A DNA stretch of 64,000 nt from Lactobacillus sp. ESL0700 (GTDB lineage Bacteria > Bacillota > Bacilli > Lactobacillales > Lactobacillaceae), in NCBI RefSeq assembly GCF_029392095.1, contig NZ_CP113930.1:806001-870000 (forward strand), written 5' to 3'. Both the position numbers and the translations under genes were made by a program. Below the pieces are notes generated by a model, which ran no database searches, had not been told where the DNA came from, and was given only the letters and a program-made list of their open reading frames with translations. Shown here in pieces: positions 25,935 to 35,057 of this stretch; within the stretch, counting starts at the first letter, position 1, and the number at the start of each line of letters is the position of its first letter.

Positions 25935-26795
25935 TTATTTTTCTTCAGCCTGATGCCAAACTTTAGCAGCAGCTGGTAGATTACCCAGATTGGTTATTTC
26001 ATCCTTGTTGACGACAATTAAATTATCTGGACCAGCAGCCAACTTATTGAAGCTGTCTAGACTTTGATTTCTAAAGTAGCCTTCGCTAGCATCTGCCAAA
26101 CTAGCTTGCAGCTGGTTAATTCGATATGCTTCAGCATCCGCTTTGGTTTTGATTGCTTGTGCGTTAGCCTTAGCCGTTGCAATTAAAGCATCGTTTTTGG
26201 CTTTGGTTGTCAATTCAATATTTTTAGCTTCACCTTCAGCCTTTTCAATTGCAGCAATCTTTTCACGATCAGCCGTTAATTGCTTGTCCATGGCTTTTTG
26301 AATTTCAGGACTTGGCAACAATTCATCAATATTGACCCGGACAACGCGAATACCATAAATATCCGTTAAGTCGCCAATTGCTTCAGCTAATTGAGTGTTA
26401 ATTTTACTTGTTGAACCTAGGGCCTCATTTAAGTCCATTCGGCCAATAATATCACGCAAATGTTCGCGGATTAATTCAACCATGGATTTAACTGAATCAG
26501 TGTTGTTATAAAAGTACTTGTAAGAATCAGTTACCAGATAGTTTAAGGTTAGGCTCGTTGTAATTTCAGCATTGTCTTTAGTAATGATCGAATATTTGGA
26601 AATTTCAGCGGGGAACATCGCCAAAGAAACGCGCCGCATCTTTTGAATAAAAGGAATAATGAAAACAAACCCTGCTTTAACAGTTTTAGAATATTTGCCT
26701 AAAGTTTCAATTAAACCCTCATTATTTTGCGGAACAACGCGGCAACCTGCAATAAAAAACGCAATTAGTAAGATAATAATAATTATCAATTTCAT
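25935..26795 (-). CDS. SPFH/Band 7 (stomatin-like) membrane protein
   Basis: A 286-residue protein with one N-terminal hydrophobic helix (residues 2-18), then a Band 7 domain beginning VVPQNNEGLIETLGKYSKTVKAGF, typical of stomatin/prohibitin/QmcA proteins. A long charged coiled coil (about 165-245, EKIAAIEKAEGEAKNIELTTKAK) ends in a hydrophobic/polar tail. Such proteins oligomerise at membrane microdomains and may steer proteases or membrane enzymes. It lies 38 bp downstream of the LtaS-family gene on the same strand; a functional tie to lipoteichoic acid synthesis is inference. Confidence 0.9.
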   Translation of the reverse strand: MKLIIIIILLIAFFIAGCRVVPQNNEGLIETLGKYSKTVKAGFVFIIPFIQKMRRVSLAMFPAEISKYSIITKDNAEITTSLTLNYLVTDSYKYFYNNTDSVKSMVELIREHLRDIIGRMDLNEALGSTSKINTQLAEAIGDLTDIYGIRVVRVNIDELLPSPEIQKAMDKQLTADREKIAAIEKAEGEAKNIELTTKAKNDALIATAKANAQAIKTKADAEAYRINQLQASLADASEGYFRNQSLDSFNKLAAGPDNLIVVNKDEITNLGNLPAAAKVWHQAEEK

Positions 26796-26833
26796 TTTAA
26801 ATTTTTCCTTTCTTAACTAAATAGCGATAATTA

Positions 26834-29026
26834 TTAATTATATGCTTTTTTCTTGTTTTTACTAGATTTGTTTTTCTTTTCGGTAAGGTGATTGCCACGG
26901 ACGGATTCAGGAATGGTAGTAATTTCGTCTTCATGTCCTTCAAGTTCTGGAGCATCGGTTTTGTATAGTTTAGTTGTTGAACCGTGGTGCAAATTAATCA
27001 GCGCCGTCGACTTTTTCTTTAACTTAGTTTCGATTTTTTCCATTTGTTGAAAATTGGTTAAGTAATCAAACTGGTTAGGATTAACTGGCTTAAAGCCTTG
27101 CGGGGTATAGAACCGCAATAAATTATGGTTATTTAACAAGTCGGAATATTTTAGAGATTGTTTAGCCTTCTTGGCAAGTCTAGCAATTTCAACTTTTTCC
27201 TGCTTGGTAAAGTTGATGATTTGCTTGCCAGTTTTGCGGTCATAAACAAGGCCCTTTTTCCCCTTGGCGCCAATAATCACGTATTTTTTACTGATAATGG
27301 TACCGTTACGAAAGACAATCCAAGGCTTGTAATGTCGTGACAAAAGATCGCTGCCGAATTGCACGTAGTGCTTGTTGCTGATTCCTAGAAGGTGCATTAA
27401 TGTCGGCAAGACGTCGATTTCGCCAGCAACTTCGTGGTTAATTTTGCCTTTTAAATTAGGCGCATGAATCATAAAGGGCACACGCTGCATTTGCGCATCA
27501 TTGTAACTGCTCCAAGTATCGGAACTTTCGCCGACAATCGGTGCTAGAGTTTGATTTTCGGAGTTGGTTAAACCATAATGGTCGCCGTAAATTACTACCA
27601 TCGTGTTCTTGGCCAAGCCGGATTTTTTCAGATAAGCAAAAAATTCTCGTACTGATTCGTCTAAATAATGAGCTGTTTCAAAGTAATTGTTAATGGTCTT
27701 ATCGCTAGTGTCAGTTGTTTGAAACTTGGGATCGAGGTCCTGCTCATCCATTGAAAACGGTGTGTGGTTGGTTACCGTGATGAACTTGGTGTAGAACGGC
27801 TGCTGCATGCGCTCTAAATACTTGATACTTTCAGCAAAAAGCAGCTTATCTTTGACGCCGTATTCTTTTTTATCATCCTTATTATTACTGAAATAATTCT
27901 GATCGAAGAAATAATTGTAGCCCAAGTTTTTATAGACATCGTCACGATTCCAAAAAGTACCGACGTTACCGTGGAAGACAGCGGAAGTATAGTTGCCGTG
28001 TCTGCGCAAAATTTGCGGTGCGGCCTGGAAAGTGTTTGAACCGCCAAGAGCCGTAAAAAGTGACCCGTCAGAAATGCCATAAGTACCAGTTTCCAGCATA
28101 TTTTCTGCATCACTAGTGCGACCAATGCCTACTTGATGGTAAAAATTGTCAAAGCTGATGGTGTGCTTGTTATGGTAGATTGAATTAAGAAACGGGGTGA
28201 CTTCCTTGCCATTGACCTTTAACCCAATCAGAAATTGCTGGAAACTTTCCAGGTGAATTACGATGACGTTTTTACCTTTTTCTTTACCAAAATAGTTGGC
28301 ATTAGCAGGTATCTTGTTTTTCTTAGTAAAATTAAGAATTTTATTTAAATCGGCGGCGTTGGCATTACGGTTAACCTGCTCCGTTTGTTCATTTTTAATA
28401 CCGTCATAAATGGTATAGGTGTCAAGCCCCAGATATTTCACAACGTAGGCACGATCAAAGGTGTTTCTTAAGAGGCGCGGTCTGGATGATTCGGCCAGAA
28501 AAATATTTAACGTCAAAACAAAAAAGCCGAATGAGGTAATTGTAAACGGCGTTAGGAGTCCATAAGACTTTTGATCGATTTTTAATTTATGCGTTACTAA
28601 AAGTGCAATGACCAGAATTAAATCTAGCCACAATAGAATATCCGATGGCTGCAATAATGAAACGGCACTTTTGCCTAAGCCAGGCGCCACTTTGCCGGCA
28701 TTGGCGATAGTTTTAACCGTAATAAAATCAGAAAATTCTCGATAATAGAGGATATTAGCAAATAATAGACAGGTATTAGCAAAGTCCATTAATAGCATGA
28801 CACAATAGGAAACAATCGGTTTAGGAAAATAAAAACCGATGCTCAAGAGCAAAATTGCCGTGCCCAGGGGACTAAGCCACATGATGATGTGCTGGTAGGG
28901 GTCAGATATTCCCAAATTGAAGTCATGATATGCCGCAAAGATGTACTTTAGGGCAAATAGCAAGACGAGCAGAACAAAAAAGCCTGTTCGAGATTGCATG
29001 AAGTTTGCTAGATTCTTTTTTTTCAA
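26834..29026 (-). CDS. LTA synthase family protein (sulfatase fold)
   Basis: A 730-residue polytopic enzyme of the LtaS family, which builds glycerol-phosphate polymers from phosphatidylglycerol on the outer face of the membrane. Five N-terminal hydrophobic helices (about 15-185) precede an extracellular sulfatase-like domain. Catalytic features are E260 in VIHLESFQQF, nucleophile T304 in GIGRTSDAENM, and the metal ligands in VIYGDHYG. About 80 extra C-terminal residues, ending in a lysine-rich tail, make it longer than typical LtaS (~650). The start is TTG 29024-29026 with AAGGAGCG upstream. It could also be an LTA primase or a paralogue, so no symbol is given. Confidence 0.88.
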   Translation of the reverse strand: MKKKNLANFMQSRTGFFVLLVLLFALKYIFAAYHDFNLGISDPYQHIIMWLSPLGTAILLLSIGFYFPKPIVSYCVMLLMDFANTCLLFANILYYREFSDFITVKTIANAGKVAPGLGKSAVSLLQPSDILLWLDLILVIALLVTHKLKIDQKSYGLLTPFTITSFGFFVLTLNIFLAESSRPRLLRNTFDRAYVVKYLGLDTYTIYDGIKNEQTEQVNRNANAADLNKILNFTKKNKIPANANYFGKEKGKNVIVIHLESFQQFLIGLKVNGKEVTPFLNSIYHNKHTISFDNFYHQVGIGRTSDAENMLETGTYGISDGSLFTALGGSNTFQAAPQILRRHGNYTSAVFHGNVGTFWNRDDVYKNLGYNYFFDQNYFSNNKDDKKEYGVKDKLLFAESIKYLERMQQPFYTKFITVTNHTPFSMDEQDLDPKFQTTDTSDKTINNYFETAHYLDESVREFFAYLKKSGLAKNTMVVIYGDHYGLTNSENQTLAPIVGESSDTWSSYNDAQMQRVPFMIHAPNLKGKINHEVAGEIDVLPTLMHLLGISNKHYVQFGSDLLSRHYKPWIVFRNGTIISKKYVIIGAKGKKGLVYDRKTGKQIINFTKQEKVEIARLAKKAKQSLKYSDLLNNHNLLRFYTPQGFKPVNPNQFDYLTNFQQMEKIETKLKKKSTALINLHHGSTTKLYKTDAPELEGHEDEITTIPESVRGNHLTEKKNKSSKNKKKAYN

Positions 29027-29168
29027 AACGAACGCTCCTTTAACAATGATTTTAAAGGATTAATAAGCGTGAGACAATCTTTTAGCGATTATTAGTCTTT
29101 TTTTAAGATTTGTATACGCAAAAATGAGTATAATTTAGATAAACTCTATTTTTAGGAATTGATTAAGC

Positions 29169-29792
29169 ATGATTTTTTTAGGACCGCTATATAACATAAT
29201 TGCGCAAAACTTCGCTACCAAAATCAACCATTTTGCGTTGATTAAGCTGACAATGCTAGCAATTGATAAAACTATTTTATATTTTTTATTATTTGCCGTT
29301 GTCCGCTTATTTTGGTTAATGGCAATTAGGTGCAGGCGATCAATCAGGTCCGAGGCTGGTGTGTGGGTGTTTGCATTTTATCTTATTTTAGTGTTAATGC
29401 TCACAACTTTTCGAAATACGTATTTTCCGTGGCAGCTAACCTTTTATTTTAACCGACCATTAACCGAAATCAACTTGGTATTTTTAAAAGAAACATGGAA
29501 ATTATTGTATGCTCAGAGTCGGCTCGACTTTTTTTATAATTCGTTTGGTAATGTGTTGTGTTTTGTGCCTTTTGGCTTTTTAACACCGCTTGTTTTTTCC
29601 AAAAAGCAAACTTTCAAAAGGGTGCTTGTGGCTGGGATGCTTTTTTCAATCTTGATTGAAGGGATGCAATTTTTGCTTGAAACTGGTGTCAGTGACATCG
29701 ACGACGTCTTCTTTAATAGCTGCGGCGCCGCCATCGGATATTTACTTTACTGGGTGTTTAAGTCTGTGCGTAATAAGTTTGCAAAACATTAA
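29169..29792 (+). CDS. VanZ family protein
   Basis: A 207-residue membrane protein with about five helices. The VanZ-like core reads FYNSFGNVLCFVPFGFLTPL, then ILIEGMQFLLETGVSDIDDVFFNSCGAAIGYLLY, both strongly diagnostic of the family. VanZ proteins are linked in some species to teicoplanin tolerance, and more broadly to envelope stress, but the molecular role is unsettled. It is divergent from the LtaS-family gene, with 142 bp between the starts. Confidence 0.88.
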   Translation: MIFLGPLYNIIAQNFATKINHFALIKLTMLAIDKTILYFLLFAVVRLFWLMAIRCRRSIRSEAGVWVFAFYLILVLMLTTFRNTYFPWQLTFYFNRPLTEINLVFLKETWKLLYAQSRLDFFYNSFGNVLCFVPFGFLTPLVFSKKQTFKRVLVAGMLFSILIEGMQFLLETGVSDIDDVFFNSCGAAIGYLLYWVFKSVRNKFAKH

Positions 29793-29874
29793 AGAAATCA
29801 CTGGAATTTACAAAATAAGATTGTTAGAATATTCTTGTGAAATAAATATTTTGTTTAGTTAAGGAAGCGTACTT

Positions 29875-31218
29875 ATGAGTTTAATTAAATTTGACAGCAC
29901 TAAATTGACGCCATTTGTTCATAAAAATGAACTTAGTGAGATGCAAGCATTGGTTAATGCTGCTGCTCAGGAATTAAAGGATGGCACCGGTGCAGGAAAT
30001 GATTTCTTGGGCTGGATTGATTTGCCTGTTGATTATGATAAGGATGAATTTAGCCGGATTAAGAAGGCGGCTAAGAAAATCCAAGGCGATTCTGACGTTT
30101 TGATTTGTATTGGAATTGGTGGCTCTTATCTTGGTGCTCAAGCTGCTGTTGAGTTCTTAAACGGCGCATTTTACGGCAAGGGTAAAGACAAATATCCAAC
30201 CATTGTTTTCTGTGGTAACTCACTTTCAGGATCATATTTGCATGACTTAATGGTTTGGCTTGGTGACAAGGACTTCAGCGTTAACGTTATTTCTAAATCA
30301 GGAACAACCACTGAAGCCGCAGTTGCTTTTAGAATTTTTAAAGACAAGTTAATTAAGAAATATGGTAAAGAAGAAGCCCAAAACCGGATTTATGCCACAA
30401 CTGATCGTGCTAAGGGTGCATTGAAGACCGAAGCTGACGCAGAAGGTTACGAAGAATTTGTTGTTCCTGATGACATTGGTGGTCGTTACAGCGTCTTGTC
30501 AGCCGTTGGTTTATTGCCAATTGCTGCTTCAGGTGCCGATATTGACCAATTGATGCAAGGTGCAGCTGATGCTCGCAGTGATTACCAAGATACTGATGTA
30601 ACCAAGGCTACACCATATCAATATGCTGCTTTGCGCAACATTTTGTATAGAAAAGGTTACACTACTGAAATTGTTGAGAATTATGAGCCAACTTTGAGAA
30701 TGTTTGGTGAATGGTGCAAGCAATTAATGGGTGAGTCTGAAGGTAAGGATAATAAGGGAATTTGGCCATCAAGCGCTAACTTCTCAACTGACTTGCACTC
30801 ACTTGGACAATACATTCAAGAAGGTTTACGTAACTTGTTTGAAACAGTTATTCGCGTTGAAAATCCAACTAATGATGTTGAGATTCCTTCTGATGATCGT
30901 AACTTGGACCAACTTAACTTCTTAGCTGGTAAGAGCTTGAATTATGTTAACGAACGCGCTTATGAAGGCGTTGTTTTGGCTCATACTGATGGTGGTGTGC
31001 CGGTAATGACAGTTAACATTCCTGATCAAACGGAACATACACTTGGTTATTTAATTTACTTCTTTGAATTAGCAATTGCGATTTCCGGTTACTTAAATGG
31101 AATTAATCCGTTTAACCAACCAGGAGTTGAAGAATACAAGCGCAATATGTTTGGTTTGCTTAACAAGCCAGGCTATGAAGAATTGCACGATGACTTAACT
31201 GCACGCTTCAATAAATAA
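29875..31218 (+). CDS. pgi: Glucose-6-phosphate isomerase
   Basis: A 447-residue glycolytic enzyme interconverting glucose 6-phosphate and fructose 6-phosphate. The conserved SIS-fold blocks are visible: [24 protein letters not shown] (phosphate-binding SxSGTT), the PGI signature [17 protein letters not shown], and a C-terminal [13 protein letters not shown] motif. Its length matches Gram-positive PGI. RBS AAGGAAGC is at a suitable distance from the ATG. Strong codon bias fits high expression. Confidence 0.97.
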   Translation: MSLIKFDSTKLTPFVHKNELSEMQALVNAAAQELKDGTGAGNDFLGWIDLPVDYDKDEFSRIKKAAKKIQGDSDVLICIGIGGSYLGAQAAVEFLNGAFYGKGKDKYPTIVFCGNSLSGSYLHDLMVWLGDKDFSVNVISKSGTTTEAAVAFRIFKDKLIKKYGKEEAQNRIYATTDRAKGALKTEADAEGYEEFVVPDDIGGRYSVLSAVGLLPIAASGADIDQLMQGAADARSDYQDTDVTKATPYQYAALRNILYRKGYTTEIVENYEPTLRMFGEWCKQLMGESEGKDNKGIWPSSANFSTDLHSLGQYIQEGLRNLFETVIRVENPTNDVEIPSDDRNLDQLNFLAGKSLNYVNERAYEGVVLAHTDGGVPVMTVNIPDQTEHTLGYLIYFFELAIAISGYLNGINPFNQPGVEEYKRNMFGLLNKPGYEELHDDLTARFNK

Positions 31219-31326
31219 ATTAAACAGACTTTACTTTTAACTATAATTGGTTTTTAATTAAATAAATATTAAAATATTTAATCATTCTTTGAATAATGAA
31301 TTATAATTGTTTTGGAGTATTTAATT

Positions 31327-31857
31327 ATGGCAGATAATAGTAAAAGTAAATTAACACTTGGGCAATTGGTCTTTTTAGCATTGTTGACTGCCCTGAACGT
31401 TGTTCTAAGCCGAATATTAATTATTCCAATTCCTGCAACTCATGGTAATATCAATTTTTGTGATACCGGAATTTTCTTGGCAGCAATTGCGTTAGGACCA
31501 GTTGCGGGATTATTAGTCGGTGGTTTATCCGGCTTTTTACTCGATTTACTTTCAGGATACGCACAGTTCATGCTCTTTTCACTCGTTATTCACGGGCTAG
31601 AGGGTCTACTTGTGGGACTGTTAGTAAGAAAAGCAGCACGAGACAGACGCAAGTGGTTCCAATATATTTTGGCACTCGTGGTTGGCGTGGCTGTGATGGT
31701 TGGTGGATATCATTTGACCAACTGGATTTTGTATTCGACAGCAGCCGGAGTTTTAGGACTCTTGACTGATACCATTCAAGGAATAGCCGGTGCTATTGTT
31801 GCTCTTATCTTGTTACCAGCTTTACAAAAAGTTTTACTAAGATATTGGCGATTGTAG
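31327..31857 (+). CDS. ECF transporter S component
   Basis: A 176-residue integral membrane protein with six predicted helices, the substrate-binding subunit of an energy-coupling-factor vitamin transporter. Typical features are an N-terminal LxxxAxxTALNVVLSR helix, ALGPVAGLLVGGLSGFLLDLL (A-x-x-x-G-x-x-x-G packing, D in helix 3) and a basic loop between helices 4 and 5. I chose the ATG at 31327 because TTGGAG is then a proper RBS; an earlier TTG at 31312 is part of it. The shared EcfAA'T module is not in the window. Folate, pantothenate or thiamine-precursor specificity cannot be decided. Confidence 0.85.
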   Translation: MADNSKSKLTLGQLVFLALLTALNVVLSRILIIPIPATHGNINFCDTGIFLAAIALGPVAGLLVGGLSGFLLDLLSGYAQFMLFSLVIHGLEGLLVGLLVRKAARDRRKWFQYILALVVGVAVMVGGYHLTNWILYSTAAGVLGLLTDTIQGIAGAIVALILLPALQKVLLRYWRL

Positions 31858-31905
31858 TTTAATAATCTGGTTATTTAATATAACTACTTTTTTAAGCAGT
31901 TAGAG

Positions 31906-31940
31906 AAAGGGCAAAAGCATAGAAATGCTTTTGCTCTTTT
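31906..31940 (+). terminator. Terminator after the ECF S component gene
   Basis: AAAGGGCAAAAGCAT / ATGCTTTTGCTCTTTT with an AGAA loop and trailing T-run. Confidence 0.85.
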
Positions 31941-31960
31941 TATAATAAGGAGATGTTTTA

Positions 31961-33352
31961 ATGGAGAAAAATGTAGTGACACCAAAGCATGTTGGGGCAA
32001 TTATTAGTTGTGCATTAATGGCCTTTGTCTCGATTTTGACAGAAACGAGTTTAAACGTAACTTTTCCAACGATGATGAAGCAATTTCATATTGGCTTAGG
32101 TTTAGTGCAGTGGACTACCACTGGCTATTTGTTAGCAATTGCGATCATTATGGTTTCAAGCTCGTATTTAAATGACCGTTTCTCAGCTAAACAGTTGTTT
32201 TTAACAGCGGCAATTAGCTTTATTGCGGGGTCATTTGTTGCAGGAGCAGCCACTAACTTTTGGGTGCTTCTTGCTGGACGCCTGATTTCATCACTTGGAG
32301 CTGGGCTATCAATACCATTGATGTTTAATTTGGTAGTTGAACTGATTCCGCAAAATAAGTGGGGCTTTTATATGGGGATTACTGGCCTTGTAGTTATTTT
32401 AGCCCCGTCTCTTGGACCAACTTTTGGTGGAACTATCGTTTATTTCTACGGCTGGCCATTAATCTTTGTGATTGCGGCAATAATCGGCTTAATAATTTTA
32501 ATTTTAGGCTTATTTGTAGTTGAACAATATCATGAGAAAAAGCACCCGCAATTTGATTGGCGCAGTTATATTATTATTGCTGCAGCGATGATTATTTTTA
32601 GTTTAACTTTTAATCAAATTGGTCAAGGATTGACTAATATTTGGTTTTGGCTGGGGATGCTGATAGTTGCTGCTTTGGTTTGGCTGTTTATTAAGTCAGT
32701 TAAAAATAGTCAAAAGCGGTTGCTTAATCTAGCCGTCTTTAAAAACAAAGCATTTATTTATGCACTAATTTCGTATTTATTATTACAATTTATTAATATT
32801 GGTACTAGCTTTGCATTACCAAATTATGTTCAGATTGTTAATCACTCGAGTTCATTAATTGGTGGCTTGATTTTACTGCCGGGATGTATCTTAAGTGGTG
32901 TGCTCAATCCATGGTTTGGTCATATTTATGACCAAAAGGGTGCTAAACTACCGCTTTTGACTGGAGCTATTTTGTGCATGATCGCCTGTGTTCTGTTTGC
33001 AATGTTTAGTTTGAAAATTTCGACAATGATGATTGTTATTTTCTACGGGATTATGATCATTGGTCGACAGTTAGCCTTTAATAATACGATGGCAGAAGCT
33101 TCTAAACTGCAGCCGGACGAGCTGCACACTGATGCAACTGCAGTCTTTCAGACAGGCCAACAGTATGCTGGATCACTCGGGACAACTGTTATGGCAACGA
33201 TTATTTCTGCTTGGCAAAAGAAGCCGGGTAATTATGCGCTAATGACGGCAAAGGGTAGCCAAATTGCATTTATTGTGTTGATTATTGCAAGCATTATTAT
33301 TCTATGTAGTTACCTAAGAATGTTTAAGCTAGAACATCAAAATATTAATTAA
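31961..33352 (+). CDS. MFS drug exporter, DHA2 type
   Basis: A 463-residue transporter with about 14 hydrophobic helices, the drug:H+ antiporter-2 pattern. Visible landmarks are TSLNVTFPTMMKQFHI at the first loop, WTTTGYLLAIAIIM (helix 2), the inter-helix motif YLNDRFSAKQLF (motif A-like), RLISSLGAGLSIPL (motif B) and GPTFGGTIVYFYGW (motif C). It is expected to export lipophilic drugs or metabolites. RBS AAGGAGATG lies upstream and the gene appears monocistronic; no regulator gene is adjacent. Confidence 0.9.
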   Translation: MEKNVVTPKHVGAIISCALMAFVSILTETSLNVTFPTMMKQFHIGLGLVQWTTTGYLLAIAIIMVSSSYLNDRFSAKQLFLTAAISFIAGSFVAGAATNFWVLLAGRLISSLGAGLSIPLMFNLVVELIPQNKWGFYMGITGLVVILAPSLGPTFGGTIVYFYGWPLIFVIAAIIGLIILILGLFVVEQYHEKKHPQFDWRSYIIIAAAMIIFSLTFNQIGQGLTNIWFWLGMLIVAALVWLFIKSVKNSQKRLLNLAVFKNKAFIYALISYLLLQFINIGTSFALPNYVQIVNHSSSLIGGLILLPGCILSGVLNPWFGHIYDQKGAKLPLLTGAILCMIACVLFAMFSLKISTMMIVIFYGIMIIGRQLAFNNTMAEASKLQPDELHTDATAVFQTGQQYAGSLGTTVMATIISAWQKKPGNYALMTAKGSQIAFIVLIIASIIILCSYLRMFKLEHQNIN

Positions 33353-33423
33353 ATAACAGCTAAGAGAAATAGATAATTTTATATTGATGATTTTGGGAGA
33401 AAATAAAATATTTTAGTGTATGC

Positions 33424-33488
33424 TTACAGCTGTAAACATTTGATAACAATGCTGATTATCGGTGCAAAATTATATTTAGTTATCAAAT
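33424..33488. promoter_or_regulatory. Palindrome and long inverted repeat upstream of the Met-rich gene
   Basis: TTACAGCTGTAA (33424-33435) is a perfect palindrome that contains TACANNTGTA, the form of the CopY operator known from lactic acid bacteria. It is followed by ATTTGATAAC (33438-33447) and its exact inverse GTTATCAAAT (33479-33488). No gene overlaps this 224-bp gap. Either may be an operator; a 10-base cop-box match alone can occur by chance in a window this size. Confidence 0.35.
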
Positions 33489-33513
33489 CATAATTAAAAA
33501 ACAAGAAAACCGC

Positions 33514-33541
33514 TTTCAATTACGGTGAAAATGGGTATAAT
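33514..33541 (+). promoter_or_regulatory. Probable promoter of the small membrane protein gene
   Basis: TATAAT at 33536-33541 with a weak -35 TTTCAA at 33514-33519 (16-bp spacer), ending 35 bp before the start codon. Confidence 0.5.
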
Positions 33542-33576
33542 TGAACTAGTTGGTTAAGTAAAAGGAGTTTTTTAAC

Positions 33577-33762
33577 ATGATGTGTGATAATCTAGTTATC
33601 AAAATTATTAACGTAATCGTATTTGGACTTGCAGCATACTATACTTTTACCCCAAATGGGATGATGTGGGCAATGTACTGGATGGCCGGTGGCATGCTGT
33701 TTGATGCTGTTGTTGACCTGATTTGGCACTTTATTCCTGATAAAAAAGATTGTTCAAAATAA
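33577..33762 (+). CDS. Met-rich small membrane protein
   Basis: A 61-residue protein starting MMCDN with RBS AAAGGAG. It has two hydrophobic helices (about 7-22 and 26-50); the second is unusually rich in Met and Trp (NGMMWAMYWMAGGM), and the tail ends KKDCSK. I do not recognise the family. Two terminal cysteines and seven or more methionines in 61 residues recall metal-handling peptides, and a cop-box-like palindrome lies upstream, but the link is speculative. The gene has its own promoter and terminator. Confidence 0.7.
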   Translation: MMCDNLVIKIINVIVFGLAAYYTFTPNGMMWAMYWMAGGMLFDAVVDLIWHFIPDKKDCSK

Positions 33763-33773
33763 TAATATTGATT

Positions 33774-33803
33774 AAAAGCAGTCGTTATTGCGGCTGCTTT
33801 TTT
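33774..33803 (+). terminator. Terminator after the Met-rich gene
   Basis: AAAAGCAGTCG / CGGCTGCTTTT stem with a T6 tail. Confidence 0.85.
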
Positions 33804-33830
33804 CGATACTTTTAAGCATAATTAATGATA

Positions 33831-33864
33831 TAAAAAGGCTACCTGATTGCAACGGGTAGCCTTG
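33831..33864 (-). terminator. Terminator of the serine hydrolase gene
   Basis: AAGGCTACC / GGTAGCCTT arms; on the minus strand the stem is followed by TTTTTA. Confidence 0.8.
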
Positions 33865-33866
33865 TT

Positions 33867-34877
33867 TTATTTATCATTTTCAATTAAAAAGCTGCGAATT
33901 ATTTTTTCTCGCATTGTTAGAAAAATTTGATTGTGACCAGTCGGATGTACGCGATTAGTTAGCAAAATTAAACCAGATTTTTTAACTCGATCAAGTAAGA
34001 TTAAGGTTCCTGTGTAGCCGGTATGGAGAATTAACGGGTAGTGATTTTCGGGATCAAATCGTAAGTCCCAGCCCCAAGATCGCGGCTTCAAGCCTGCCGG
34101 ATTTTTATTTTCAAAAAGTTGACTGACAACATCTTGGTCGAAGGGCAAAATGTTGGGGTCAAGGCCGAGGTAGCCTTTGCTAATTTTGATTAGGTCTTCC
34201 ATTGAAGAAAATAATCCAGCAGAGCCACAATCACTGCCTAGCTGCCGCGCTTTGGGGTCATGAGGGACACCCTGAAGGATTTTTTCATTAAGTAGGGCAG
34301 TTGGAACACAATCAGCAATAACGGGCTTAAAAGTCGTTTCAGTAAGTCCAGCGGGTGCAAAAACTTCTTTTGTCGCGACTTCTTGGACAGGTTTGCCGTA
34401 AATTTGTTTAATTACTAGCCCCAATAAAATGAAATTAGTGTCTGCATAGCGCATCTTGTGCTCAAATTCATCGGTGACAGGTAAATGGATAATTGCATCA
34501 AGCAGTTCATCGTGATTTAGGTCGTCACGATGCTTAATCCAGCCGCGAATGCCGCTAGTATGGGTGAGAAGATGAAACAAACGCACACGCCGGTCACTAA
34601 ACTCGGGAATAAACTCGTGTAGCGGCTCAGAAAAGTTAAGTTTGCCTTCAGCGTATAATTTTAGTAAAATATTCTCAGTAGCAAGGACTTTGGTCAAACT
34701 GGCCAAGTCATACTCCGCGAACGGACTAAGCTGACTAACTTGAGGATAGATCGTGGCAAAGCCCACTGTTGAAGTGAAAGTTTGTTTATTTTTAATTAAG
34801 ACGTAATTAACGCCTGGCACGATCCGTTCGGAAACCATTGATTCTATAAGGTTTTGGGTGGTTGAGTAATCAATCAT
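33867..34877 (-). CDS. Beta-lactamase-fold serine hydrolase (class C / PBP4* type)
   Basis: A 336-residue cytoplasmic-looking member of the β-lactamase/DD-peptidase superfamily; no signal peptide is visible. The catalytic SxxK is S60-L-T-K63 in EYDLASLTKVLA, the second motif is Y-A-D (MRYADTNF, where many relatives have YxN), and the third is HTG in LILHTGYTGTL. Family members include esterases and D-amino-acid peptidases, so a β-lactamase role should not be assumed. The start has RBS AAAGGATAG and it is monocistronic. Confidence 0.9.
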   Translation of the reverse strand: MIDYSTTQNLIESMVSERIVPGVNYVLIKNKQTFTSTVGFATIYPQVSQLSPFAEYDLASLTKVLATENILLKLYAEGKLNFSEPLHEFIPEFSDRRVRLFHLLTHTSGIRGWIKHRDDLNHDELLDAIIHLPVTDEFEHKMRYADTNFILLGLVIKQIYGKPVQEVATKEVFAPAGLTETTFKPVIADCVPTALLNEKILQGVPHDPKARQLGSDCGSAGLFSSMEDLIKISKGYLGLDPNILPFDQDVVSQLFENKNPAGLKPRSWGWDLRFDPENHYPLILHTGYTGTLILLDRVKKSGLILLTNRVHPTGHNQIFLTMREKIIRSFLIENDK

Positions 34878-34932
34878 GAATATCTATCCTTTTAAAAAAT
34901 TTATCTTATTAATTATTATAACTAAAAATCTC

Positions 34933-34961
34933 TTGACAAGAACAACTTTTACAAGCATAAT
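34933..34961 (+). promoter_or_regulatory. Strong promoter of the tRNA pair
   Basis: A perfect -35 TTGACA (34933-34938) and -10 CATAAT (34956-34961) with 17-bp spacing, 15 bases before the first tRNA. Confidence 0.85.
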
Positions 34962-34976
34962 AATTAATGTTGATTT

Positions 34977-35048
34977 TGCCCGTTGGTCAAATGGTTAAGA
35001 CGCCACCCTCTCAAGGTGGAGTTACGAGTTCAATTCTCGTACGGGTGA
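34977..35048 (+). tRNA. tRNA-Glu (anticodon CUC)
   Basis: A 72-nt cloverleaf: acceptor TGCCCGT/ACGGGTG, D-stem GTC/GAC, anticodon stem CCACC/GGTGG with loop CTCTCAA (anticodon CUC, codon GAG), variable AGTT, T-arm ACGAG/CTCGT with loop TTCAATT, discriminator A. The acceptor end has two adjacent wobble pairs (U1-G72 and G2-U71), whereas the usual bacterial tRNA-Glu begins G1-C72. CCA is not encoded. Most lactobacilli read GAG with the UUC isoacceptor, so this is an extra, divergent copy. Confidence 0.85.
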
Positions 35049-35057
35049 TTTTATCAA

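Noticed and set aside
33505-33518. Possible cre site (reverse strand TGAAAGCGGTTTTC)
   Set aside because: It misses the last two consensus positions of the catabolite-responsive element, so it is not reported as a site.
33867-34877. Antibiotic-resistance beta-lactamase
   Set aside because: It has the SxxK and HTG motifs but no signal peptide, and belongs to a broad serine hydrolase group including esterases and peptidases.
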